Of a DNA stretch of 64,000 nucleotides, positions 41,698 through 50,717 are shown in pieces (position 1 is the stretch's first letter; every line of letters starts with the position of its first letter). A program made the translations under genes and the position numbers. The stretch lies in assembly GCA_030684355.1 (NCBI GenBank), contig JAUXTN010000189.1, positions 41,735 through 105,734 of the forward strand. The letters run 5' to 3'. Source of the DNA: Pseudomonadota bacterium (GTDB lineage Bacteria; Myxococcota_A; UBA796; SXON01). Under the pieces are notes generated by a model, which saw only the letters and a program-made list of their open reading frames with translations, made no database searches and was not told the DNA's origin.

Positions 41698-43047
41698 TCA
41701 GCCCCCCATCAGCACCTCCGACAGCGTGCGTGCGCTCACCAACGTGAGCCCGCACCCCTCGCCGTCCACCGACATCGGCACCCGCGCCCGCCGGAAGCCG
41801 TGGCGCGCGGCTTCGCGCAGGCGGAGCAGCGGGGAGCTCACGCCGCGCAGCTCTCCGACGAGGCCCACCTCGCCGAACACGAGCAGATCGGGCTCCACGG
41901 GGCGGTCCAGCGCGCTGGAGTGCAGCGCGACCGCGATCGCGAGGTCCGCCGCGGGCTCCTGGACGCGCACGCCGCCCGCGACGCTGACGAACACGTCCCG
42001 GTCGGAGAGATCGAGGCCCGCCTTGCCGAGCACCGCGAGCAGCATCGCGAGGCGCCCCCGATCCACCCCCACGGCCGTGCGCGCCGGGTTGCCCTGGGTC
42101 GGCCGGCCGACGAGCGCCTGGACCTCCACCAGCAGCGGGCGGGTCCCCTCGAGCGTGCACGTGACGACGGTCCCCGCGGCGCCGCGGGCCCGCTCCTTCA
42201 AGAGCCGCGCCGAGGCATCGGGCACCTCCGCGAGGCCCTCCTCCCGCATCTCGAACATGCCGATCTCACCGGTGGAGCCGAAACGGTTCTTCGTGGCCCG
42301 CAGGATCCGCAGGGCGTTCGAGCCGTCCCCCTCGAAGTAGAGCACCGTGTCGACCATGTGCTCGAGCGCGCGCGGCCCGGCGAGGTTGCCCTCCTTCGTG
42401 ACGTGCCCCACGAGGAAGGTCGAGATGTCCTTGCCCTTCGCGATCTGCATCGCCCGGGCCGCCACCTGCCGCACCTGGGAGATCGAGCCGGGCACGCTGT
42501 CGAGCTCGGCCTCCTGGAGGGTCTGCACCGAGTCGAGCACGAGGACACGGGGCTTCACGTCGTCGATGGCCGCGGCGACGGCGTCGAGCCCGGTCTCCGC
42601 GAGGAGGTAGAGCTCGTCCCCGCTGACGCCCAGGCGATCGGCGCGGAGCCGGACCTGCCGCGCGGACTCCTCGGCGCTCACGTAGAGCACGCGGATGCCC
42701 TTCGCGGCGAACGCCTGCATCGCCATCAGGAGCAGCGTCGACTTCCCCACGCCCGGATCGCCGCCGAGCAAGGTGAGCGCGCCGGTGACGAGCCCGCCCC
42801 CGAGCACGCGATCGAGCTCTCCGATGCCGATGCGCAGCCGCACCTCGCCCCCCTCGCCGAGGGAGACACTCGAGAGCGGCCGGGCCTTGGAGGCCGTGCT
42901 GGTGGGGCGTGCGCCGCTCCCCTTCGGCGCGGCCGTGTTCTGCTCGACGAGCGTGTTCCAGTCCCCGCAGCCCGGGCACTTGCCCATCCAGGTCTGGGCG
43001 ATGTGCCCGCACTGCTGGCAGACGTAGACGTTTCGGACCTTGGCCAT
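41698..43047 (-). CDS. radA: RadA (Sms) DNA repair protein
   Basis: RadA is a RecA-like ATPase that drives branch migration in recombination repair. The 449-residue product has the N-terminal C4 zinc finger (VCQQCGHIAQ, CPGCGDWNTL), Walker A GDPGVGKSTLLL, Walker B-like VLVLDSVQTL, the RadA-specific KNRFGS motif (TKNRFGSTGEIGMFEM) and a C-terminal Lon-protease-like domain (VFVSVAGGVRVQEPAADLAI). ATG 43047 gives the standard MAKVRNVYVC start. Its promoter (TTGCGC, 16 nt, TAGTAG) carries a LexA-like box, so SOS control is likely. It converges with the lipoprotein at 40802. Confidence 0.95.
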   Translation of the reverse strand: MAKVRNVYVCQQCGHIAQTWMGKCPGCGDWNTLVEQNTAAPKGSGARPTSTASKARPLSSVSLGEGGEVRLRIGIGELDRVLGGGLVTGALTLLGGDPGVGKSTLLLMAMQAFAAKGIRVLYVSAEESARQVRLRADRLGVSGDELYLLAETGLDAVAAAIDDVKPRVLVLDSVQTLQEAELDSVPGSISQVRQVAARAMQIAKGKDISTFLVGHVTKEGNLAGPRALEHMVDTVLYFEGDGSNALRILRATKNRFGSTGEIGMFEMREEGLAEVPDASARLLKERARGAAGTVVTCTLEGTRPLLVEVQALVGRPTQGNPARTAVGVDRGRLAMLLAVLGKAGLDLSDRDVFVSVAGGVRVQEPAADLAIAVALHSSALDRPVEPDLLVFGEVGLVGELRGVSSPLLRLREAARHGFRRARVPMSVDGEGCGLTLVSARTLSEVLMGG

Positions 43048-43110
43048 GGGGGCGCTCGGGGGAGGGGAGGGGCGGTTCGCGACCACGGCCGCGTTCCTGT
43101 TCGCCCGGCA

Positions 43111-43138
43111 CTACTAAACGCCTGTTCGGGATGCGCAA
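43111..43138 (-). promoter_or_regulatory. radA promoter overlapped by a LexA-like box
   Basis: Minus strand: TTGCGC (43133-43138), 16 nt, TAGTAG (43111-43116). On the plus strand 43114-43130 reads CTAAACGCCTGTTCGGG, which agrees with the Myxococcus LexA consensus as I remember it (CTRHAMRYBYGTTCAGS) at 16 of 17 positions and covers the spacer and half the -10. A second CCTGTTCG is at 43096-43103. Confidence 0.55.
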
Positions 43139-43148
43139 GCCCAGGCGG

Positions 43149-43165
43149 CGGACAGAATCTGTCCG
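43149..43165. promoter_or_regulatory. Perfect inverted repeat between radA and the binding-protein gene
   Basis: CGGACAG-AAT-CTGTCCG, 44 nt before the start at 43209. It may be an operator for the plus-strand gene pair or for radA. Confidence 0.35.
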
Positions 43166-43208
43166 GGGGCGGCGAAGGCGCGCCGTTTGGGGTGGGATAA
43201 GAGGCGGG

Positions 43209-43982
43209 ATGCGCATCGTTTCGCTCTGCCCGTCGAACACCGAGATCGCCTGCGCGCTGGGGTTGGGGCCCTCGCTCGTGGGGCTCGACCGCTCGTCGGA
43301 CTGGCCGCCCGAGGTGGTCTCGCTCCCGCGCGTGGGGCCCGACATCGCGATCGACGTGGCGGCGGTCGCTACGCTCAAGCCCGACCTCGTGCTCTCGTCT
43401 TTGTCGGTCCCGGGGATGGAGGCCAACGTGGCCGCGCTCGATCGGGCCGGCCTCCCCCACATCGTGCTCGACGCGCGCTCCATCCCCGACGTGTTCACCA
43501 GCATCCGGACGGTCGGCCGGCTCTTCGGGAAGGGGGCCGAGGCGAACGCGGTGGTGGCCGCCATGCAGGCCCGGCTCGACGCGGTCCAGGCCCGCGCCGC
43601 GGCCCTGCCGCGGCGGCCCACCGTCTTCCTCGAGTGGTGGCCGAAGCCCGTCATCGTGCCCGGGCGCCAGTGCTGGACCACGCAGATGATCCACATCGCA
43701 GGCGGCGAGAGCGCGTTCGGCGAGCTCGACGTACGCTCGACCCCCATCGAGACGGACTCCGTCCCCGCCCGCGCGCCCGACATCCTGCTCACGTGCTGGT
43801 GCGGCGTCCCGCACGCCCACCAGAAGCCCGGAAAGCTGGCCGAGCGCCCGGGGTGGGGGGACATCCCGGGGGTGCGCGCCGGCCAGGTGTACGCCGCGGA
43901 AGAGCGCCTCTTCGGGCGGCCGGGCCCAAGGCTGGTAGACGGCGTGGAGTGGCTCCACGAGCGGATCGCCGCGTGGGCCTGA
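43209..43982 (+). CDS. BtuF-like periplasmic-binding-fold protein (no signal peptide)
   Basis: The 257-residue product has the helical-backbone (PF01497, BtuF/FecB-like) fold: MRIVSLCPSNTEIACALG, VGLDRSSDWPPEV, LKPDLVLSS, VFTSIRTVGRLFG and YAAEERLF are typical for cobalamin or siderophore binding proteins. It lacks any signal peptide or lipobox at ATG 43209, so export is doubtful; cytoplasmic members exist. No ABC permease or ATPase is adjacent. Its stop overlaps the 2-hydroxyacid dehydrogenase gene by 10 nt, so the two are translationally coupled. A cobalamin riboswitch was looked for upstream but not seen. Confidence 0.8.
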   Translation: MRIVSLCPSNTEIACALGLGPSLVGLDRSSDWPPEVVSLPRVGPDIAIDVAAVATLKPDLVLSSLSVPGMEANVAALDRAGLPHIVLDARSIPDVFTSIRTVGRLFGKGAEANAVVAAMQARLDAVQARAAALPRRPTVFLEWWPKPVIVPGRQCWTTQMIHIAGGESAFGELDVRSTPIETDSVPARAPDILLTCWCGVPHAHQKPGKLAERPGWGDIPGVRAGQVYAAEERLFGRPGPRLVDGVEWLHERIAAWA

Positions 43983-44884
43983 CCCTCGTACGCTGGGGCA
44001 CCGCCGAGTACGAGCGCGGCCCGCTCGAGGGGCTGCCCCCCGGCGTGGACGTCGTCACGGTGTCCGGGCCGGACGCGCCGCTCGAAGCGGCGGACGTACT
44101 GGTCGTCCCGAGCAAGTCCCGAGTGGACGCCGCGGCGGTCCAGCGCCTGCGTCGGTGCCAGCTCGTGCTCACCACCACCTCCGGGTACGACCACCTCGAT
44201 CTGAGCGCGCTCGCGGCGGCGGGGATCGTCGTGAGCTACCTCCCGCTTGCCCGGCGGGACGCCGTCGTGGAGACCGCCCTCGGCATGATCCTCTCCCTCA
44301 CCCGGCGGCTCGGCCCCCTGCAGGCAGCGGCCGCAATTGGCCGTTGGGAGCGCGCCCGGCTCGACGAGCACGGCGCCACGACCCTCGGGACCGTGGCGGT
44401 CGTCGGGGTGGGCGTCATCGGGAGCCACATGTGCACGGTGCTCTCCGCGCTGGGGGCCCGGGTGCTCCGGGTCGATCCGCGCCTGGAGGACGGCGTGCCG
44501 CTCCCCGACGCGCTGGCCCAGGCCGACGTCGTGACGCTTCATTGTTCGCTCAACCCCGGGAACCGCCGGATGATGGGCGCCGAGACGCTCGGCGGGATGC
44601 GCCCGGGCGCGGTGCTGGTCAACACCGCCCGCGGGGCGCTCGTCGACGTCGAGGCCGCCGTCGCCGCCGTGCGCGCGGGCCACCTCGCCGGCCTGGGGCT
44701 CGACGTGTTCCCGGAGGAGCCCAGCGATCTCGCACGCTGGGCGGCGCCGAACATCCTGCTGACCCCGCACGCCGCGGGCTGGCACCCGCGCCTCGGCGAG
44801 GCCGTCGCGGCCGGGGTCGCTACCGCGGTGCGGGCCGTGCTCGACGGCGCGCCGGTGCCGTTCGCGTTGGGGCCGGGCTCGTAG
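43973..44884 (+). CDS. D-2-hydroxyacid dehydrogenase family protein
   Basis: The 303-residue product belongs to the NAD-dependent D-isomer 2-hydroxyacid dehydrogenases. It shows GVGVIGSHM (the GxGxxG NAD motif near residue 144) and the active-site Arg in VNTARGALVD. The Glu lies in VFPEEPSDL and the His in TPHAAGWHP. These proteins reduce 2-oxo acids or act in glycerate, erythronate or phosphonate pathways; the substrate is not determined. GTG 43973 starts 10 nt inside the binding-protein gene, whereas the longer open frame upstream is a shadow. It converges with the pterin dehydratase across the hairpin repeat at 44918. Confidence 0.85.
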   Translation: MGLTLVRWGTAEYERGPLEGLPPGVDVVTVSGPDAPLEAADVLVVPSKSRVDAAAVQRLRRCQLVLTTTSGYDHLDLSALAAAGIVVSYLPLARRDAVVETALGMILSLTRRLGPLQAAAAIGRWERARLDEHGATTLGTVAVVGVGVIGSHMCTVLSALGARVLRVDPRLEDGVPLPDALAQADVVTLHCSLNPGNRRMMGAETLGGMRPGAVLVNTARGALVDVEAAVAAVRAGHLAGLGLDVFPEEPSDLARWAAPNILLTPHAAGWHPRLGEAVAAGVATAVRAVLDGAPVPFALGPGS

Positions 44885-44917
44885 GCGCCCGCAGGCTCAG
44901 GACAAACCCCGTCATCA

Positions 44918-44951
44918 GGGGGGGCGTTGCGGGGGGCTCGCCCCCCGCCCC
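44918..44951. repeat. Dispersed GC hairpin element, copy 2
   Basis: The core GGGGGCGTTGCGGGGGGCT begins at 44920 and is followed by CGCCCCCCGCCCC, then seven A residues; copy 1 is at 6573-6607. It lies between two convergent genes. The A-run is on the wrong side to serve as a U-tract for the plus-strand gene. Confidence 0.8.
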
Positions 44952-44964
44952 AAAAAAATCAGGT

Positions 44965-45300
44965 TCAGGCTGGCAACAACGCGTTCACCTTGGCGGCGCA
45001 GATGAAGTCGTTGTCCGTGAGGCCGCCGACCGCGTGGGTGTTCCAGCGCACGACGCAACGGCCCCAGTGCACGGAAAGATCGGGGTGGTGGTCCTCGGTG
45101 TGCGCGATCCAGGCCACGGCGTTCACGAACGCCATCGTCTCCCAGTAGTTCTTGAAAGAGAACGTACGCTCGATCGCCTTGTCCTCGTCCACCAGCGCCC
45201 AGCCGGGGATCTCGGAGAGGAGCTGGCGGGCGCCTTCGGCGGAGAGCCGGGGCATGCCGGCTTCACAGGCGACACAGCGGCGGGTGGCGAGGTCGGACAT
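44965..45300 (-). CDS. phhB: Pterin-4a-carbinolamine dehydratase
   Basis: This 111-residue enzyme dehydrates the 4a-carbinolamine of tetrahydropterin, recycling the cofactor of aromatic amino acid hydroxylases. The family signature is clear: GWALVDEDKAIERTFSFKNY, FVNAVAWIAHTEDHHPDLSV (the catalytic EDHHPD) and VVRWNTHAVGGLTDNDF. Length matches the family. No phenylalanine hydroxylase gene is adjacent. GGAG lies 7 nt before ATG 45300. It follows the HAD phosphatase gene by 21 nt and may be co-transcribed with it. Confidence 0.93.
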   Translation of the reverse strand: MSDLATRRCVACEAGMPRLSAEGARQLLSEIPGWALVDEDKAIERTFSFKNYWETMAFVNAVAWIAHTEDHHPDLSVHWGRCVVRWNTHAVGGLTDNDFICAAKVNALLPA

Positions 45301-45321
45301 CGGGGCTCCGGTCGCGGAAAG

Positions 45322-46134
45322 CTAAGCGCGGAGGGCCAGGATCCGGTCGACGAGCTGGGTGAAGCCGTGACCGCCCTCTCCGTCGGTGCGGAAGCGCGGC
45401 CAGACGGGGAGGCGGGGCAGGAAGGCGTCCACGTTGGCCACCCCCACCGAGAGCGGAAAGTGGGCGAACATCGGGCCGTCGTTCGCGGAGTCGCCGATGT
45501 ATGCCCAGGCCGCCGGCGCCGAGGTCACGCCGAGGTCCACAGCGAGGCGCTCGAAGCCCGAGAGCTTGTCGAACGTGCCGAACCAGCCGTTCACGTGGAT
45601 GCTCGACACCTTCGAGGTGGCCCCGTGGCGGTCGAAGACCTCCACGATCCGGTCGATGGCGTCGTCGCCGAGCGGGGGCACGTCCTCGCAGAAGTCCACG
45701 GCGAGATCGAGCTCGCGGTAGGGCTGGTCGCTCGCGATCGCGCAGCCCGGCACGTCGCGGAGGACGTCGCTGCGCACGGCCTCGAGGCGCGTGCGGTTGC
45801 GGACACGCTCGGCTTCGGGCTGGAGGAAGCGCCGCTGCAGCTTCACCACGCCGTCGGTCCCGGCCCGCATGTAGAACCACAGGCCGCCGTTCTCGCCCAC
45901 CACGCCGTCGACCGGCCACATCCGCGCGATGTGGTCGACCCAGCCGGCCGGGCGGCCCGTCACCGGGACCATCTGGAGGCCCGCGGCCTTCGCGCGGGCC
46001 ATCGCGGCGAACGCGGACGGCACGATCCGGCCGTGGAGGGTGACGGTGTCGTCGATGTCGAACAACACGCCGACGAGCGGCGCCACATCGGCGACGCCGA
46101 GCTCGTCGAGCGGGCGGAGGCGGTTCGGCTGCAT
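45322..46134 (-). CDS. HAD-superfamily (Cof/sucrose-phosphatase-like) phosphatase
   Basis: The 270-residue product has the four HAD motifs: FDIDDTVT (nucleophile Asp plus general acid), VTGRPAGW, a Lys-containing SKVSSIHVNG region and GDSANDGPMF. A mid-sized type II cap lies between motifs 2 and 3. The layout is that of Cof-type or sucrose-6-phosphate/trehalose-phosphate phosphatases; the substrate is probably a sugar phosphate. ATG 46134 has AGGAG 4 nt upstream. It is followed by phhB with 21 nt between them. Confidence 0.85.
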   Translation of the reverse strand: MQPNRLRPLDELGVADVAPLVGVLFDIDDTVTLHGRIVPSAFAAMARAKAAGLQMVPVTGRPAGWVDHIARMWPVDGVVGENGGLWFYMRAGTDGVVKLQRRFLQPEAERVRNRTRLEAVRSDVLRDVPGCAIASDQPYRELDLAVDFCEDVPPLGDDAIDRIVEVFDRHGATSKVSSIHVNGWFGTFDKLSGFERLAVDLGVTSAPAAWAYIGDSANDGPMFAHFPLSVGVANVDAFLPRLPVWPRFRTDGEGGHGFTQLVDRILALRA

Positions 46135-46176
46135 GGGGCTCCTACGCCCCGCTTACCCGGCCCGCCGACCCGCGGG

Positions 46177-47213
46177 CTACTCGACCTTCCAGGTCTCGCC
46201 GCCGTACAGGAGCTGCTTGAGGCTCGCCGTCGGCGCGGCGGCCTTGGCCTCCGCGATCTGCTCGTTGAACAGGGCGTCGTAGGTGGGGCGCGAGCGGCGG
46301 TGGAGCACGCCCATCGGCACCGGGAACTCGGGGTAGTCCATCCGCGCGAGGAGCGCCGCGAGGTACGGGTCCGCCTCGTCGTGGACGAGGCAATCGTCCG
46401 CCGTCAGGCCGTTGCCGAGCTCGACGACCGTGGGGCGAAGCCCCTCGAGCTTGATGCCCTTCGTCCCGCCGGCGAACACCATCGGCTTGCCGTTCTCGAG
46501 GAACAGGCAGCGCTCGCCGCGCACCTGCTTGTCGACCAGGGAGTCCCAGGCGCCGTCGTTGAAGATGTTGCAGTTCTGGTAGATCTCGACGAAGGACGCG
46601 CCCTTGTGGTCGTGCGCCGCGCGCATGACCTCGCGCTGCTCCTTCGTGAAGATGTCCACCGAGCGCGCGATGAACGTGGCCTCGCAGCCGAGCGCGAAGG
46701 CGAGCGGCATGAAGGGGTGGTCCAGGCTGCCCATGGGCGTGGACTTGGTCTTCTTGCCCGGCTCGGACGTGGGGCTGTACTGCCCCTTCGTCAGGCCGTA
46801 GATGCGGTTGTTGAACAGCAGCACCTGCACGTCGACGTTGCGACGCAGCATGTGGGCCGTGTGGTTCCCGCCGATGGAGAGGGAGTCGCCGTCGCCCGTG
46901 GCGATCCACACGGACAGCTCGGGGCGGCTCGCCTTGATGCCGGTGGCGAAGGCGGGCGCGCGGCCGTGGATCGTGTGGAACCCGTACGCGTTGACGTAGT
47001 AGGGGAAGCGGCTCGAGCAGCCGATCCCGCTGATCATCACGAAGTTCTCGCGGGGGATGCCGAGCTCGGCAAACACCGTCTGCGCTTGCGACAGGATCGC
47101 GTAGTCGCCACATCCGGGGCACCAGCGGATGATCTGGTCGGACATGAAGTCCTTCTTCGTCAACGCGCGGGTCGCGGCGGGGACCTTCTCAGAATCGGAT
47201 GGCTGGAGCTCGC

Positions 47214-47217
<4 letters not shown>
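46177..47217 (-). CDS. korB: 2-oxoacid:ferredoxin oxidoreductase beta subunit (KorB)
   Basis: KorB is the thiamine-diphosphate subunit of 2-oxoglutarate:ferredoxin oxidoreductase. The 346-residue product has WCPGCGDYAILSQ, SGIGCSSRFPYY (cluster-ligand Cys), the TPP motif ATGDGDSLSIGGNH with a downstream NN (LLFNNRIYGLTKGQ), and DHPFMPLAFALGCEATFIAR. It ends with the long C-terminal tail of KorB. ATG 47217 overlaps korA by 4 nt. Together the pair oxidises 2-oxoglutarate to succinyl-CoA and reduces ferredoxin, or runs the reverse in reductive TCA; a pyruvate or branched-chain substrate cannot be excluded. Confidence 0.9.
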
Positions 47218-49040
<1,823 letters not shown>

Positions 49041-49119
49041 GCGCTCACGACCTCCGGGCGCCGATCGTCGCCCCGTGGGGGCAACCGTTTATCACCGGCG
49101 CCCGAGGTCTGGAAGCGCG

Positions 49120-49149
49120 GCGACACGCGATGCGGCGAATGTGTATGAT
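49120..49149 (+). promoter_or_regulatory. Candidate promoter of the small unknown gene at 49155
   Basis: GCGACA (49120-49125), 18 nt, TATGAT (49144-49149). If used, transcription would start at about the GTG codons at 49155/49158. Confidence 0.4.
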
Positions 49150-49154
49150 TGCCC

Positions 49155-49598
49155 GTGGTGGCTCCCGCTCCGCATGTCTGTGTGCTCGCTCCCGCCGGCG
49201 ATCCCGAGGCCAGCCGGCTCGCGCACCTCCTCGACGCCCCCCTCGTGCCGAAGGGGCGGCGGCTCCTGACGTTGCGTCCGGAGGTCGTGCTCGTCCGCGG
49301 CCCGCCGTCCTGGTTGGCCCACGCGGCGCTCGTGACGACGCTCGTCGGGGCCGCCGCGGTGATCGCGGTCCCCCTCGGCCCCGCGGAGAAGTTGCCGTGG
49401 TGGGAGCGCCGTTTCCATCGCTTCCTCTTCGCGTCCCAGGCCGAGGCCCGTGCCTGGAGCGCGGCCGGCCTCGCGATGGGACGGCTCGTCGTGGTGCCGC
49501 CGGGGGCCGACGCGGTCGAACGCGCGGCGCTCGAGGCGGCGATCGGGGAGGTTCGGTCGATGGCCCGCCGACCGGACGCGCGCCGCTCGGCACGTTAG
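49155..49598 (+). CDS. Small protein of unknown function, possibly leaderless
   Basis: About 147 residues from GTG 49155 (TTG 49149 and GTG 49158 are alternatives). The sequence is Ala/Leu/Arg-rich with alternating beta/alpha segments (HVCVLAPAGD, PEVVLVRGPPSWLAHAALVTTL, AAVIAVPLGP, RFLFASQAEARAWSAAG, LVVVPPGADAVERAA). That pattern is somewhat like the N-terminal half of a glycosyltransferase or Rossmann-type domain but lacks diagnostic motifs. It ends 12 nt before the Trm112-like/methyltransferase gene, so the two are probably co-transcribed. Confidence 0.55.
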   Translation: MVAPAPHVCVLAPAGDPEASRLAHLLDAPLVPKGRRLLTLRPEVVLVRGPPSWLAHAALVTTLVGAAAVIAVPLGPAEKLPWWERRFHRFLFASQAEARAWSAAGLAMGRLVVVPPGADAVERAALEAAIGEVRSMARRPDARRSAR

Positions 49599-49610
49599 CG
49601 CTCGCGCACC

Positions 49611-50651
49611 ATGAAGCTTCGCCTGCTCGATTGGCTTGCGTGCCCCACGTGTGGGGACGGTAGCCTGGACATCGCCGTGACCCGCTCCGAGGAGCGCCCC
49701 GCCTACACCGGCCACTGGGAGCCCAGCGAGGAGGTCCCGGGCCGCAGCGCCCACTCGGTCACCGAGGTCATCGAGGGCCGCCTGCGCTGCCGGGACTGCG
49801 CCGCCGCGTTCCCGATCACGGAAGGGATCCCCCGGCTCTTGCCCGAGGGGGTGCCCGCGGGCCCGGCGACCGGCCACAACTGGACCGAGTTCGCCGAGGC
49901 GGTCCCGGAGTTCGAGCAGAATTTCCTCGATCTCCTCCAGCCGCTCCGCCCGGACGACTTCATGGGGCGGCTCGTGCTCGACGCGGGCTGCGGGTTCGGC
50001 CGCCACGCCTTCTTCGCGGCACGCTACGGCGCGGAGGTCATCGCGCTCGACTCGAGCCCCCAGGCCGTGGCCTCCGCCGCGCGAAACCTCGAGGGGAACA
50101 TGCGGGCCCACGTGGTCGAGGGCGACATCAACCGCCCGCCCTTCAAGAAGAACCTGTTTGACATCGTCTACTCGCTCGGCGTGCTCCACCACGTGCCGGA
50201 CCCCCGCGGCAGCTTCTTGTGGCTTCACCAGCTCGTGAAGCCGAACGGGCGGCTGGCGGTGTGGCTCTACGGGCCGCGGCAGGGGCTGATCCGCATCGCG
50301 ACCGGCGCCCTGCGCGGCGCGAGCGCGCAGATGAGCCCCGACCAGCTCCATCGCTTCAGCCAGGGCCTCGCGGCCGGCCTCCGCGTCTTCTCCCACACGC
50401 CGCACCGCTTCTTCGGGAAGCTGCCGGTCGTCGGGAGCGTCGTGAACCACCTGCCCGTCCACGACCACTCGCGGTGGCCGTTCGACGTAGTGGTCGCCGA
50501 TGTCTACGATCGGCTCCGCGTGCCGGTCACGGGGTACTTCACCGGCGAGGAGATCGAGACCTGGTACGCGGAGGCCGGGTACTCCGACATCCAGGTGACC
50601 CGGCGCGTGCGGAACACCGAGAGCTTTCGCGGGCTCGGGGTTCGGCGGTAG
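49611..50651 (+). CDS. Methyltransferase with Trm112-like N-terminal zinc domain
   Basis: The 346-residue product starts with a Trm112-like zinc-binding domain (LLDWLACPTCGDG and LRCRDCAAAFPITEGIPRLLPE). A class I SAM methyltransferase follows with motif I VLDAGCGFGRHAFFAARYG, VIALDSSPQA, the acidic motif VVEGDINRPPF and YSLGVLHHVPDP. Fusions of this type occur in several methyltransferases acting on small molecules or sugars. The substrate is unknown. The preceding small gene ends 12 nt before its ATG. Confidence 0.87.
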   Translation: MKLRLLDWLACPTCGDGSLDIAVTRSEERPAYTGHWEPSEEVPGRSAHSVTEVIEGRLRCRDCAAAFPITEGIPRLLPEGVPAGPATGHNWTEFAEAVPEFEQNFLDLLQPLRPDDFMGRLVLDAGCGFGRHAFFAARYGAEVIALDSSPQAVASAARNLEGNMRAHVVEGDINRPPFKKNLFDIVYSLGVLHHVPDPRGSFLWLHQLVKPNGRLAVWLYGPRQGLIRIATGALRGASAQMSPDQLHRFSQGLAAGLRVFSHTPHRFFGKLPVVGSVVNHLPVHDHSRWPFDVVVADVYDRLRVPVTGYFTGEEIETWYAEAGYSDIQVTRRVRNTESFRGLGVRR

Positions 50652-50717
50652 GTTCGAAGCGCTCGGCAGCCGCCGCACCGACCGGCGCGCGCGGCGCCGC
50701 GGGTGGCCGCCGGGCGA

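Noticed and set aside
43048..43208. Cobalamin riboswitch upstream of the BtuF-like gene
   Set aside because: No B12-box-like sequence or long structured leader is visible; the gap instead holds the radA promoter and a short palindrome.
44918..44958. A rho-independent terminator for the dehydrogenase gene
   Set aside because: The run of A residues is on the wrong side of the hairpin for the plus-strand transcript; treated as a dispersed repeat.
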